A DNA stretch of 33,982 nt from Gemmata sp. (GCA_022843445.1 JALHNS010000023.1:1-33982), one strand, 5' to 3'; positions 23,721 through 32,567 are shown, numbered from the stretch's first letter. A program made the numbers and translations. The notes: generated by a model not told the origin, from the sequence alone.

Positions 23721-25013
23721 CTACGGTTTCCACCATGCGTCTAGTTTCTTCGTTAGTTCCTTCACTTTGTCCGCGTTCTTTGGCGCGAGGTTCGTGAGTT
23801 CGGTGGGGTCTTTGCTGAGGTCGTACAGTTCCACATCACCTTTCACGTTCGGTGCGTTCGGCACAATCAATTTCCAATGGCCGTCCACAACCCACCGATA
23901 CTGTAGATTCGCGCTCGGTTTGGTGATGTCGATTGCGTTGTGCTCGAAAATCTCGCCGAACACGGTGTCGCGGGCCGCCACCCGTTGCGCGTCGAGCAGG
24001 TTTACGCCCTCCATGCTCTTCGTCTGCTTGCCGGTGATCGCGTGGAGAATCGTGGGAGCGAGGTCGATTGAGCTGGCGAGCTTCTCGCTCGTGCCGGGCT
24101 TCACCTTGCCCGGCCACTTGATGAGGATCGGCGTGCGCAAGCCGCCGTCGTAGGGCGAGCGCTTCGACTTCGGCGCGTACACACCGGCCTTCTCGTCCTG
24201 AATCCAACCGTTATCGTGGAGATAGATCACGATTGTGTTCTCACTCAATCCGCTCTTCTCCAGTTTGTTGAGCACGTCCCCGACGGTCTCATCGAACCAT
24301 TCACACATGGCCCAATATTTCGCTACGAATTCGGATTTGGTTTTGTCCTTATACACTTTCAACAGGCGCTCCGGCGGGTTGTGCGGCGTGTGCGGCATCA
24401 TGGGCGCGTACCACACGAAGAACGGTTTCTTGTCCTTCTGCGCCTTGTCGAGAAAGTCGAACACCGGTTGCAACCCCTGCCGCCCGATCTTCAGCCCCTC
24501 GTCGCCGTGCCGCCCGCCCTTCGCGGGGTCACCGTGCGTCATGCCTTCGGTAAAGCCGCCGCACCGGCACGCGTTGCCCTCCCACCACTTGCCCACTTGC
24601 AGGCTCACGTAGCCTTCCTTTTCCAGCAGCTTCGGCAGGTTCGGCGATTCCTCGAAGATGCGCACCATTTCGTCGCGCAGTTTCAGGTAGCCGGCGTCCT
24701 TGTTCGCTTGCGCGCCGGTGAGGCCCTTCGGCAGCGGCGGGTCGTTCGACGTAATGCGGTGCTGGTGCGCGTACAACCCGGTAATCATGCTCGCGAGGCT
24801 CGCGCGGCACAGGCTCGTGGGCACGTAGCCGCGCTTGTACACGAGCGCCTCGCCCGCGAGTTTGTCGAGGTGCGGTGTGCGGACGTGCGGGTGGCCCATG
24901 AACCCGTAGTCGGTGTACGCTTGATCGTCGCCGACGATGAGCACGACGTTCGGCGGCGCGGCGCGGGCGCACGGGGCGACAAGGAGCGCGACGAACACGG
25001 AGAGGCGGAGCAT
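23721..25013 (-). CDS. Secreted sulfatase-family protein (430 aa)
   Basis: A signal peptide (residues 1-18, LSVFVALLVAPCARA) precedes PPNVVLIVGDDQAYTDYGFMG, the metal-binding DD opening of type I sulfatases. The formylglycine region reads PTSLCRASLASMITG (66-79). The Cys is present (69), but the canonical C-x-P/A-x-R has Leu in place of Arg. Later marks are VGKWWEG, APMMPHTPHNPPER and the C-terminal DGHWKLIVPN...ELYDLSKDPTELTNLA. Sulfatases of planctomycetes remove sulfate from polysaccharides; the altered motif leaves real activity uncertain. It converges with hrpB across the nested palindrome. Confidence 0.88.
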   Translation of the reverse strand: MLRLSVFVALLVAPCARAAPPNVVLIVGDDQAYTDYGFMGHPHVRTPHLDKLAGEALVYKRGYVPTSLCRASLASMITGLYAHQHRITSNDPPLPKGLTGAQANKDAGYLKLRDEMVRIFEESPNLPKLLEKEGYVSLQVGKWWEGNACRCGGFTEGMTHGDPAKGGRHGDEGLKIGRQGLQPVFDFLDKAQKDKKPFFVWYAPMMPHTPHNPPERLLKVYKDKTKSEFVAKYWAMCEWFDETVGDVLNKLEKSGLSENTIVIYLHDNGWIQDEKAGVYAPKSKRSPYDGGLRTPILIKWPGKVKPGTSEKLASSIDLAPTILHAITGKQTKSMEGVNLLDAQRVAARDTVFGEIFEHNAIDITKPSANLQYRWVVDGHWKLIVPNAPNVKGDVELYDLSKDPTELTNLAPKNADKVKELTKKLDAWWKP

Positions 25014-25079
25014 GCTACGAACTCACGTGGCGAGGGAGGTTGCAGCACGGTACCGCACCGCGGCGCGCGATACAAGCGG

Positions 25080-26210
25080 TCAGAACAAGCGCTTTTGGCG
25101 CGGGGTGGCGAGCGCGCTCATCAGCTTGCGCTGCGGGGAACTGGTGGGGAACTCCGCGAGTGCGCTCGTTCGCACCCAGCGCGCCGCCGCGTACGCGCCC
25201 GGTGCGAAGGTGCCGCCGCGCAGCTCCGCTTCGAAGCACACGAGCGTGATCGCGTACCGCGTGACGCCGTGGCGGATCGTTAGCAGTTCCGCGCCCGGTT
25301 CCGCGTCAAAGCCGGTTAGCTCCTTCACCACGCGGGCCGCACCGGCGCTTGCGTCTTCACCTTCGGCGAGCGCGGCGTGCGGCACCTCCCACATGTTCTG
25401 CCAGCGGTTCGCCGTCGCGGGGCGCTGGCACACCAGCACGCGGTCGCCGTCGCGCACCACCACGCCCACTTCGCGCACGTTGGTGATTTCGGGCCGCGCC
25501 GCTTTCGGCGGAATCTCGCCCTGAAGGTTCAGCCGCTTCGCCTCGCAGCGGTTCGCCAGCGGGCACTTCGCGCAATCCGGGTTCGTGGGCGCGCAGACGA
25601 GCGCACCGAGTTCCATGAGCGCTTGGTTGAAGTCCCCGCACCGCTTCGCGGGGAGCACGGCTTCGGCCGCTTGCCACACCCACGCCTTGCCCTCGCCCGT
25701 TCGCGGGTCGTTGCGGTAGCCGAACAGCCGGCTGAGTACGCGAAGGCTGTTCGCTTCCACGATTGGCATTTGCCTGTCGAAGGCTTGCGACAGCACCGCA
25801 CCGAGCACGTAGCGCCCGACGCCCGGTAGCGATTCCCACACGTCCGCGTCGTCGGGAAGTGTGCCGCCGTGCGTGCGCATCAGTTCGATGGCCGCGGCGT
25901 GCAAGTGCCGCGCGCGGCGGTAGTAGCCGAGACCTTCCCACAGTTTCAGCACGTCCTGTTCGGTCGCCGACGCGAGTGCCGCGAGCGTCGGGAAGCGCGC
26001 CACGAACGCGTTGAACTTCGGCACCACCGCGGCGACGGTGGTCTGCTGAAGCATGATCTCGCTCACCCACACCAAGTACGGGTCGCGCTTCCCGTCTGTG
26101 GTGGCGCGCCACGGCAGGTCGCGCTTGTTGGCGTCGAACCAGTCGAGCAACTTCGCGCGCAGTTGCGTGAGCGCTCGCGCGGGCCAGTCTTTCGGAAGCG
26201 TGAACGGCAT
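25080..26210 (-). CDS. mutY: A/G-specific adenine glycosylase MutY (376 aa)
   Basis: MutY removes adenine mispaired with 8-oxoguanine. It has the N-terminal LPWR...DPYLVWVSEIMLQQTTV with catalytic Glu51, then the helix-hairpin-helix SLPGVGRYVLGAV (127-139). The [4Fe-4S] cluster pattern is C-x6-C-x2-C-x5-C at 206, 213, 216 and 222. The C-terminal domain (~240-370) is the NUDIX-like 8-oxoG reader. The second catalytic residue, Asp in LDGNV of E. coli, is Glu152 here (PIVEANSLRVL). The ATG at 26210 is chosen because the domain starts there; the frame is open far upstream, antisense to the ceramidase-like gene. The ribosome site is weak. Confidence 0.92.
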   Translation of the reverse strand: MPFTLPKDWPARALTQLRAKLLDWFDANKRDLPWRATTDGKRDPYLVWVSEIMLQQTTVAAVVPKFNAFVARFPTLAALASATEQDVLKLWEGLGYYRRARHLHAAAIELMRTHGGTLPDDADVWESLPGVGRYVLGAVLSQAFDRQMPIVEANSLRVLSRLFGYRNDPRTGEGKAWVWQAAEAVLPAKRCGDFNQALMELGALVCAPTNPDCAKCPLANRCEAKRLNLQGEIPPKAARPEITNVREVGVVVRDGDRVLVCQRPATANRWQNMWEVPHAALAEGEDASAGAARVVKELTGFDAEPGAELLTIRHGVTRYAITLVCFEAELRGGTFAPGAYAAARWVRTSALAEFPTSSPQRKLMSALATPRQKRLF

Positions 26211-26306
26211 GGAGATTTGTTGGCACTCGTGCGCCGCGAACGGGTACAACGGGCGTGCCACCGAGCATACGCGGTTCGCACTTCGGAACACAACCACAGG
26301 TGCCGC

Positions 26307-27671
26307 ATGAACCCGTCCCGCCGCGACGCACTCGCCGCCGCCTCCGCACTCGCGTTCGCTTCGACCGCACGCGCCGACGAACCGCAACTGAAGCTCGCGA
26401 CCTTCGAAACGGAAGTCACGATTCCGCTCGGGCACCCGTGTATGGGCGGCGGCATCGCGCCCGCGAAAGAGGTGATCGACCCGCTGCTCGCGCACGGGTT
26501 CGTCCTCACCGGGGCCGGGAAGCCGGTGTGCGTGCTCGCGCTCGATTGGTGCGAAATCCGCAACGGTGCCTACGACGCACTTCGCGCGGCAGTGGCGAAG
26601 GCGATCGACACCGACCCGGTGCGCGTGATGGCCTGCGCGCTGCACCAGCACGACGCGCCCATCTTCGACCTCGAAGGCCAACAACTTTTGGAGAAGCACA
26701 AGGCGAAGGGCGCGATCTGCGATCTCGCGTTCTTCGAGAAGGCCGTGGCCCGGCTCGCCGCGACCGCGAAGGCTTCGCTCAAGGGCGCGAAGCCGGTCAC
26801 GCACATCGGCACCGGCCAAGGCGAAGTGAAAGGAGTTGCATCGAACCGCCGCTACACGGATGCCGCGGGGAAGGTGCAGTACAACCGCATGTCCGCGACC
26901 CGCGACGCCGCGATTCGCGCCGCCGAAGAGGGCACCATCGACCCACAACTGAAGACGATCAGCTTCTGGAACGGCGATTCGCCGCTGTGCGCACTGAGCG
27001 CATACGCGACGCACCCGATGAGCTACTACGGGCGCGGCGGCGTGACCGCGGACTTCGTGGGCGCGGCCCGCAAGAAGCACCAAGCCGAAACGCGCGCGTT
27101 CCAAATGTACGCGAGCGGGTGCAGCGGGAACGTCACCGCGGGCAAGTACAACGACGGCGACGCCGCGAACCGCGCCGTGCTCGCGGAGCGCGTTCGCGCG
27201 GGCATGGCGGCCGCGTGGAAGGCCACCACGCGCGTTCCCGTGAAGACCGCGACGTTCCGCAACACGGAACTGACGCTCGAACCGCGTTCGTCGAAGGGCT
27301 TCAGCGAAGAGGAGTTGCTCGCGAAGCTGAAGGACGACCCGCGGCCGTTCGGGCAGTGCCTCGCGGCGCTGGGCCTCAGTTGGAAGAAGCGGTGCGACGC
27401 GGGCAAGCCCATCGACGTGCCGGTGCTGGACTTCGGCGGGCCGTGCGTGTGCGTGCTGCCCGCGGAGAGCTACGTCGAGTTCCAACTGGCGGCGCAAGCG
27501 GCGCGGCCAAAGGGTTTCGTGGTGGTGATGGGCTACGGCGAGTGCGGCCCGGGCTACATCCCGATTGAGCGCGCGTGGAAGGAAAACGACGGCAACCTCA
27601 GCGACTGGTGCTGGGTGAACCCGGGCAGCGAACAGCGGATGACCGACGCCATTCGCAAAGCGCTGGGGTGA
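26307..27671 (+). CDS. Secreted neutral/alkaline ceramidase-like protein (454 aa)
   Basis: The 454-residue protein has a Tat-type leader: twin Arg at 5-6 (MNPSRRDALAAASALAFAS), then a hydrophobic run and ARADE. The body resembles the N-terminal domain of neutral/alkaline non-lysosomal ceramidases common in planctomycetes. VTIPLGHPCMGGG comes early, then VLALDWCEIRN and RVMACALHQHDAPIF, whose His-rich segment aligns with the zinc site. YATHPMSYYGRGGVTADFVG, YASGCSGNVTAGKYND and VVMGYGECGPGYIP follow. Whether it cleaves ceramide is unknown; planctomycete paralogues are numerous and uncharacterised. ATG 26307 has AGGTG six bases upstream. It is divergent from mutY. Confidence 0.78.
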   Translation: MNPSRRDALAAASALAFASTARADEPQLKLATFETEVTIPLGHPCMGGGIAPAKEVIDPLLAHGFVLTGAGKPVCVLALDWCEIRNGAYDALRAAVAKAIDTDPVRVMACALHQHDAPIFDLEGQQLLEKHKAKGAICDLAFFEKAVARLAATAKASLKGAKPVTHIGTGQGEVKGVASNRRYTDAAGKVQYNRMSATRDAAIRAAEEGTIDPQLKTISFWNGDSPLCALSAYATHPMSYYGRGGVTADFVGAARKKHQAETRAFQMYASGCSGNVTAGKYNDGDAANRAVLAERVRAGMAAAWKATTRVPVKTATFRNTELTLEPRSSKGFSEEELLAKLKDDPRPFGQCLAALGLSWKKRCDAGKPIDVPVLDFGGPCVCVLPAESYVEFQLAAQAARPKGFVVVMGYGECGPGYIPIERAWKENDGNLSDWCWVNPGSEQRMTDAIRKALG

Positions 27672-27700
27672 CCGCCGAAGCCGGCTCGTAGGGAGACTCG

Positions 27701-28522
27701 TCAGGAGAGTTTCAGGTGTTCCCCGAACCGCTCGCGCAGAAGTGCGCGCGCGTCTTCGCCGGTTGTGTTTGCGCTCAGATACACGCTGCACGTGCGCGAC
27801 AGGAAGGGCGATTCGGCCAGCGCCCGCGCCCCGGCCGTACCGATGCGGTTGTCGCGCAGGTCGAGCGAGCACACGTGTGCCAGCACCGGCGAACGGGCGA
27901 GCGCGCTCACCGAGTATTCGCTCACGGTCCCGAACCACAGGTCGAGTTTGCGCAACCGCGTGAGCCGGCCACCCACAACCAGCGCGATCACCTCTTCGTC
28001 GGTCGCGCCGCCCAAATTGAGACGGTCCACGCACGCGCCGAACGGCCACCGCGCGACTGCCGCCACGAACTCGAGGTGGCGACCCTCGGCGCCTCCGCGC
28101 CGCGTGATTTCGACGAAGGACATTGGTTCCGGTTCGTAGCCGGAATCGGCCAACCGTGCGGCGCTCGAGAGGGTAAGGAACACCCAGCCCAAGAAACCCC
28201 GCCTGAAGCTGAGCCGGCCCGCCCACTCGTCGCGCTCGGGCTGGGGCAGGTCGCCGACCGCGGCTTCGACCAGCGGCGCGAGCCACTCGTCGCGGTGCGC
28301 CTCTTGTAACTCTTGGTTGCGCGCTTCGAGGCGCTTGCGCTCGGTACGGCTCTTGCGCCGGTCGTGCGGCAGGCGTTCCAGCGCGCACTGCACGCGAATA
28401 AATTCGGCGCGCGGTTCGTCGCCGTGCTCCTGTAGCCAATCGGCGTACACGAGGCGCGGCGTGTCGTCGTCCGGGTTCGCGCGAATCGCGTTCCAGAACG
28501 CGCGCTGTTCGTCGGTCGGCAT
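27701..28522 (-). CDS. TIGR02996-domain protein with leucine-rich-like C-terminus (273 aa)
   Basis: Residues ~3-50 form the TIGR02996 'repeat-companion' domain: EQRAFWNAIRANPDDDTPRL, then VYADWLQEHGDEPRAEFIRVQ. It is abundant in Gemmata and found beside repeat regions. The middle has WLAPLVEAAVG and RRGFLGWVFLTL. From ~150 to the end come LRR-like stretches: VDRLNLGGATDEEV, LTRLRKLDLWFG, HVCSLDLRDNRIGTAGARAL and TCSVYLSANTTGEDAR. It has no signal peptide. The function is unknown, but the domain pairing implies protein binding. It lies 18 bases downstream of the next leftward gene and may be the last of that operon. Confidence 0.88.
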   Translation of the reverse strand: MPTDEQRAFWNAIRANPDDDTPRLVYADWLQEHGDEPRAEFIRVQCALERLPHDRRKSRTERKRLEARNQELQEAHRDEWLAPLVEAAVGDLPQPERDEWAGRLSFRRGFLGWVFLTLSSAARLADSGYEPEPMSFVEITRRGGAEGRHLEFVAAVARWPFGACVDRLNLGGATDEEVIALVVGGRLTRLRKLDLWFGTVSEYSVSALARSPVLAHVCSLDLRDNRIGTAGARALAESPFLSRTCSVYLSANTTGEDARALLRERFGEHLKLS

Positions 28523-28540
28523 GCGTGTGCCCTACCGCGT

Positions 28541-28972
28541 TCACACTTCGGGAATCTCGATGTCGTCGAGCGGGTCCGGTTCCTTCTCGGCGCGCGGCAC
28601 CGGAGGGAGCGCGCGAACGGCGTCCCAATCGACCGCCGCGAACACTTCTTCCATCTGCGACACGACGCCGAGCAAGCTCGCGCTCGCCATCTCGAAGTTG
28701 GTGTGCGGGGAGAACTTCTTGAAGTGGTCGCGGAAGAACTCCGCGGCGCGGCGCAGTTTCGGCAGCTTGCCTTTCAATCGTCGAAGATAGTCGGCGAAGT
28801 CGCCGCGCTCGAACGCCGGTTCCACCGCGCGGATGCTGTCGTACAGCTTGCGCGGCACGTCCAGCATGTCTTCGCTCGTTTGGATTTCGTCCGCGTGCTT
28901 GAGAAACGTGCGCACCATCCACGCGTGCGCGAGGACGGTGTTGAGGCGCGCGACCGCGTCGGCGGGAGTCAC
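28541..28972 (-). CDS. Helical protein of unknown function (143 aa)
   Basis: I do not recognise this 143-residue protein. It is almost all helical and charged (AVARLNTVLAHAWMVRTFLKHADEIQ, YLRRLKGKLPKLRRAAEFFRDHFKKF), with an acidic, proline-containing tail (EKEPDPLDDIEIPEV). It has no transmembrane segment. GTG 28972 overlaps the stop of the upstream membrane-protein gene as GTGA, so the two are probably translated together. The TIGR02996 gene follows 18 bases later. Confidence 0.75.
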   Translation of the reverse strand: MTPADAVARLNTVLAHAWMVRTFLKHADEIQTSEDMLDVPRKLYDSIRAVEPAFERGDFADYLRRLKGKLPKLRRAAEFFRDHFKKFSPHTNFEMASASLLGVVSQMEEVFAAVDWDAVRALPPVPRAEKEPDPLDDIEIPEV

Positions 28973-29595
28973 GAGCCGCTCGCCGCGTTCGGGTCCGGGG
29001 TGCCTTCCACTGGCGCGGGGGCGGGCGGCGGCTTCGGCCCGCCCTTCGCGGCTTCCATGTCTTCCTTCGATTTCAGCACGAGGAACGTGCCGACCGCGAC
29101 GAGCAGAATGCCCACGGGCAGCTTCCAACCCGGCACCTCGAACCCGAAGTGCCACGGGTCGCCCGGCTTCGGGTGCCACACGAGGCTGAGCAGCGTGTTG
29201 ATCGCCGGCGCGAGCGCGAAGATGAGCGGCGCGATGAACACGCGGTAGGTCGCGGGGTTCACGCCCTCCAACTTCGCGGCGTCCACCGCGGCCTTGCTGG
29301 CGAAAATCACGCAGATCGCGCCGACCGCGCCCGCGACGCCCGCGAGCGCGCTGAACACGAGACCGTTGCTCTTCCACTCGGGCTTGGCGTCTTCGCGCAG
29401 GCCCATGAGCACGACCGGGATCACCACCGCCATCACGAAGTATGCGACGCCCACGCAGAGGATCGACGCGAGCCGCCCGCCAATGGTGCCGGGCTTCGTG
29501 GTGAGTTCGGTGCCGCCGTAGAAGATGATGGGAACGTAAGTGCCCCACGCGAGGCCCGCGATAATCACATAGCCCCACCACGGGATGCTCGGCAT
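28969..29595 (-). CDS. Polytopic membrane protein, EamA/DMT-like (208 aa)
   Basis: The 208-residue protein has about five to six hydrophobic helices: WWGYVIIAGLAWGTYVPIIF, LASILCVGVAYFVMAVVIPVVL, VFSALAGVAGAVGAICVIFAS, YRVFIAPLIFALAPAINTLLS and LPVGILLVAVGTFLVL. The last leads into a cytoplasmic proline-rich tail (KPPPAPAPVEGTP). The glycine-rich helix pairs recall drug/metabolite transporters, but the match is loose. The ATG at 29595 has AGGGG five bases upstream; the frame is open to 29769, which runs through the tRNA and is not coding. The 3' end overlaps the 143-residue gene by four bases. Confidence 0.78.
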   Translation of the reverse strand: MPSIPWWGYVIIAGLAWGTYVPIIFYGGTELTTKPGTIGGRLASILCVGVAYFVMAVVIPVVLMGLREDAKPEWKSNGLVFSALAGVAGAVGAICVIFASKAAVDAAKLEGVNPATYRVFIAPLIFALAPAINTLLSLVWHPKPGDPWHFGFEVPGWKLPVGILLVAVGTFLVLKSKEDMEAAKGGPKPPPAPAPVEGTPDPNAASGS

Positions 29596-29610
29596 GGGAA
29601 CCCCTGAAAG

Positions 29611-29685
29611 TGAGTAGTGGGCAGTGACCAGTGGGCAGTAAAGCGAGATCGCCTTAACTGTCCACCGCCCACTGCCCACTCGCAA
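29611..29685. repeat. Imperfect inverted repeat upstream of the membrane-protein gene
   Basis: The left arm (about 29611-29642) contains AGTGGGCAGTGACCAGTGGGCAGT and the right arm (about 29654-29685) contains CCGCCCACTGCCCACT. They pair imperfectly over about 30 bases around a short spacer. TGGGCAGT occurs twice in the left arm. It lies between tRNA-Glu and the membrane-protein gene and could end the tRNA transcript. Confidence 0.7.
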
Positions 29686-29694
29686 CTGCGAAAG

Positions 29695-29767
29695 TGACCC
29701 TGCGGGGATTCGAACCCCGGTCCCCACCTTGAAAGGGTGGTGTCCTAGGCCTCTAGACGACAGGGCC
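29695..29767 (-). tRNA. tRNA-Glu (anticodon TTC)
   Basis: On the minus strand GGCCCTG pairs with CAGGGTC (one G-T). The anticodon stem CCACC/GGTGG encloses CTTTCAA, giving TTC. The T-arm is CGGGG-TTCGAAT-CCCCG and the discriminator is A; CCA is not encoded. The gene is 73 bases long. Confidence 0.96.
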
Positions 29768-29887
29768 ACGTCTTCGGCGTGCGCTTAGGACACACAATTC
29801 TTACAGCCGGTTCGCACCCGCGGCCAGTGGCGAAACCGAACGGAACGCGGTACACTCGGCGCGCTCCCTCCCGCCGCGGTTGCTGCC

Positions 29888-31306
29888 ATGCACACTCACC
29901 CGCACGCCTTCGGCTTCCTGAACGCCGCCCTGCGCGACGGCCTTTCGCTCTCGCGCCGCAACCTGCTGAAGGCCGGGGCCGCCGGGTTCGGCGCGCTCAC
30001 GCTGCCGGCGCTGTTGCACGCGCGCGAGTCGCGCCGAACTGCGCCCAAAAGCGCCATTCTGCTGTGGATGGCCGGCGGGCCGAGCCAAATCGATACCCTC
30101 GACCCCAAACCGGACCGGCCACCGGAGAACCGCGGGCCGTTCGGCGTCACGAAAACGAAACTGCCCGGTGTGCTCGTGTGCGAGCACCTGCCGAAACTGG
30201 CGGCCATGCTGGACCGCTTCACGGTGATTCGCTCCGTCGATCCGCGGAACAGCAACCACGAGCCGAACACGGTGATGCAGACCGCGAACCCGCTCGCGGA
30301 GCCGCGCACCAACCCGGAGGCGCGCAGCTACCCCGCAATTGCCTCGCTAGTGGCGAAGTTTCGCGGTGCGAACCACCCGGCCGCGCCGCCGTACGTGGCG
30401 TTCATGCGGTCGCGCTCGCACCTCGCGTTCGCCGGGTTCCTCGGCAAGCAGTACGACCCGTTCTTGGCGAACGAGGCCGCGCGGCTACCGGTGTACGACC
30501 TCGTGGGCACCGACACCGGCAAGCTGTCCGGCGGGAAGATGTTTGAACTGCCGACCGACGTGTCCGCGGAGCGCATGGGCGACCGGCAATCGCTGCTGAA
30601 GAACTTCGACCGCCTGCGCGCTGACATCGACGCGAGCGGCACAATGGCCGGCTTGGACAAGTACGAGCGCCAAGCGGTGGAGATGCTCACCGGCGGGCGC
30701 GTGCGCGAGGCGCTCGACTACGACCGCGAACCGCAAGCGACCCGCGACCGCTACGGCCCGCACCTGTGGTGCCGTCAAGCGCTGCTCGCGCGCCGGCTCG
30801 TAGAAGCCGGGACCGCGTTCGTCACGCTCGACCTGAGTTACCACACCGCCAGCGGAACGTGGGACACGCACGGCGACAACATCCCGCCCTACGGCGGCAT
30901 TCGGAAGGGCTTGGGGCCGCTGCTGCCGCTGTTCGACCACCTGATTACGACACTCGTGAGCGACCTCGACCAGCGCGGGCTGCTGGAGCAAACGCTGGTG
31001 ATCGCGATGGGCGAATTCGGCCGCACGCCGCAACTCGGCACGCAAGACAGCACCGACGGCCGCAACCACTGGCCCTATGTGATGTCGATGCTGCTCGCGG
31101 GCGGCGGCCTGAAACACGCGCAAGTGATCGGCGCGTCTACGAAAGACGGCGGCAATATCATGGAGCGCCCGGTCACGCCGGGCGACCTCGCGGCAACGAT
31201 CTACCGGCACTTCGGGATCGCCCCGGATTCGACCTACACCGACCCCACGAACCGCGTGCTGAACCTGCTGCCCGCCGGCGGCGACCCGATCCGCGAGCTG
31301 TTCTGA
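29888..31306 (+). CDS. DUF1501 protein, Tat-exported (472 aa)
   Basis: This is the DUF1501 family, abundant in planctomycetes and alkaline-phosphatase-like in fold. The twin-Arg leader SRRNLLKAGAAGFGALTLPAL (22-42) is typical. Family segments follow: AILLWMAGGPSQIDTLDPKP, FTVIRSVDPRNSNHEPN, DTHGDNIPPYGGIRKGLGPLL, VIAMGEFGRTPQLG, GRNHWPYVMSMLLAGGG and a closing IYRHFGIAPDSTY. The role is unproven. DUF1501 genes usually follow a DUF1549/DUF1553 cytochrome-like partner, but none adjoins here, so this is a solitary copy. The stop is one base from the stop of the convergent MFS gene. Confidence 0.93.
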   Translation: MHTHPHAFGFLNAALRDGLSLSRRNLLKAGAAGFGALTLPALLHARESRRTAPKSAILLWMAGGPSQIDTLDPKPDRPPENRGPFGVTKTKLPGVLVCEHLPKLAAMLDRFTVIRSVDPRNSNHEPNTVMQTANPLAEPRTNPEARSYPAIASLVAKFRGANHPAAPPYVAFMRSRSHLAFAGFLGKQYDPFLANEAARLPVYDLVGTDTGKLSGGKMFELPTDVSAERMGDRQSLLKNFDRLRADIDASGTMAGLDKYERQAVEMLTGGRVREALDYDREPQATRDRYGPHLWCRQALLARRLVEAGTAFVTLDLSYHTASGTWDTHGDNIPPYGGIRKGLGPLLPLFDHLITTLVSDLDQRGLLEQTLVIAMGEFGRTPQLGTQDSTDGRNHWPYVMSMLLAGGGLKHAQVIGASTKDGGNIMERPVTPGDLAATIYRHFGIAPDSTYTDPTNRVLNLLPAGGDPIRELF

Positions 31307-31307
31307 G

Positions 31308-32567
31308 TCACTCCGCTTCCCGCGGGTGCTCGCGGTAGAGCGCGAGGAACAGCAGCAGCGCCAGCACGTAGCCCGCGAACGGCACCAGCCACACGCCGGG
31401 CCAGTCCGTTGCGCCGCCCGCGGTACGGTGCGCTTGCGCCACTGCGCCCGCGAGGTAGTTCCCCGCGATCACCGCCGGGCCGCTCCCCAGAAACACCAGC
31501 AGCGCTTGCGCGCCGGCCCGCAGGTGCGGCGGCGCTTCGCGGTCTACCAGCACCGTGCCCAGCATGCCGTAGAACGCGTAGCCCCAGCCGTGCATCGGCA
31601 GCCCCACTGCCACTATGAGCGGCACGTGCGCCGCGTACAGCAGGCCGTTGCGCAGCACCAGCCCGCACAGGCCCAGAATCAGCATCCGCTTCAAGCCGAG
31701 GTGTTTCAAGAGCCACGGGGTCGCCGCCATGCACGCGATTTCGCACCACTGCGCTACCGTGAGCACCACTTCCGGCGCGAGCGTGCCCCACGCGCCCATC
31801 TCCACGCGCACGCCCAACTCGCTGAGGTACGGCCCGGCGAACAGCGTGTAGAACTGGTTCACCGCGTTGCACAGCACCAGCACCAGCGCGAACGCGACGA
31901 ACGCGCGGTCGCCGAACAGCTTCAGCGCCGGAAGGCCGAGCACTTCCGACACCGGGCGGCCGTAGCCCTTCGGCGGTGTGTGCGGCAGCGCCAGCGCGTA
32001 CAGTGCGAGCGCGCCGGACGCCGCGGCGCACACGTACAGCGGTTCGGCCGACACCGGGTTCACCAGCCACCCGGTCACGACGCCCGCGACGATCCACCCG
32101 AACGTGCCGGTGAGGCGCACGTACCAGAACCGCCCGCTGCCCGCCGGCAGGTTCCGCAAACTGATGACGGTGGTGAGCGTGAGCGTGATCTGCGTGCCGA
32201 TCGCGTAGCCGAGGGTGAGCGCAAACAGCGGGCCGACCGCCGCGCCCGGGTCGGCGGCGCGCGCGTCGTGCGCGTCGCACCAGTGGCCCGCGTAGCCCGC
32301 GATGGCGGCCATCAGCGCGTGGCACGCGGCCATCACCTTTTCGGCCGCGAACCAGCGGTCGGCCAGCAGGCCGACCACGAACGGCGCGACGATCGCGCCG
32401 AGCGCGAACGTCATGTAAATGGAGCCGGTTTGTGACGGCGAGAACCCGAGGCCGCCGCTCGCGGGCGCGGTTTGCAGGTACCGCGTGAGCGGGACGATGA
32501 GCGCGCACAGGCCGAAGTACTGAACGAACATCATCCCCGCGAGCCGCACCGGCACCGAACCGCGCAT
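31308..32567 (-). CDS. MFS transporter of the nucleoside:H+ symporter type (419 aa)
   Basis: Twelve hydrophobic helices fill this 419-residue protein. The opening RLAGMMFVQYFGLCALIVPLTRYL, then SQTGSIYMTFALGAIVAPFVVGLLADRWFAAEKVM in the helix 2-3 region, resemble NupG/XapB. So do LTLTTVISLRNL, RFWYVRLTGTFGWIVAGVVTG and GWGYAFYGMLGTVLVDREAP. It probably imports nucleosides or a related sugar compound with protons at the inner membrane; substrate is inferred from family only. The ATG at 32567 starts just before the first helix. It is divergent from the 177-residue membrane protein. Confidence 0.85.
   Translation of the reverse strand: MRGSVPVRLAGMMFVQYFGLCALIVPLTRYLQTAPASGGLGFSPSQTGSIYMTFALGAIVAPFVVGLLADRWFAAEKVMAACHALMAAIAGYAGHWCDAHDARAADPGAAVGPLFALTLGYAIGTQITLTLTTVISLRNLPAGSGRFWYVRLTGTFGWIVAGVVTGWLVNPVSAEPLYVCAAASGALALYALALPHTPPKGYGRPVSEVLGLPALKLFGDRAFVAFALVLVLCNAVNQFYTLFAGPYLSELGVRVEMGAWGTLAPEVVLTVAQWCEIACMAATPWLLKHLGLKRMLILGLCGLVLRNGLLYAAHVPLIVAVGLPMHGWGYAFYGMLGTVLVDREAPPHLRAGAQALLVFLGSGPAVIAGNYLAGAVAQAHRTAGGATDWPGVWLVPFAGYVLALLLFLALYREHPREAE

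Noticed and set aside
26211-28922. Open frame extending MutY upstream to about 1280 residues
   Set aside because: It runs antisense through the ceramidase-like gene and into unrelated genes; the translation is low-complexity. It is a GC-rich shadow frame.
29779-30546. Open frame overlapping the start of the DUF1501 gene
   Set aside because: Its translation is Arg/Pro-rich, and the DUF1501 frame carries the Tat leader and family motifs.
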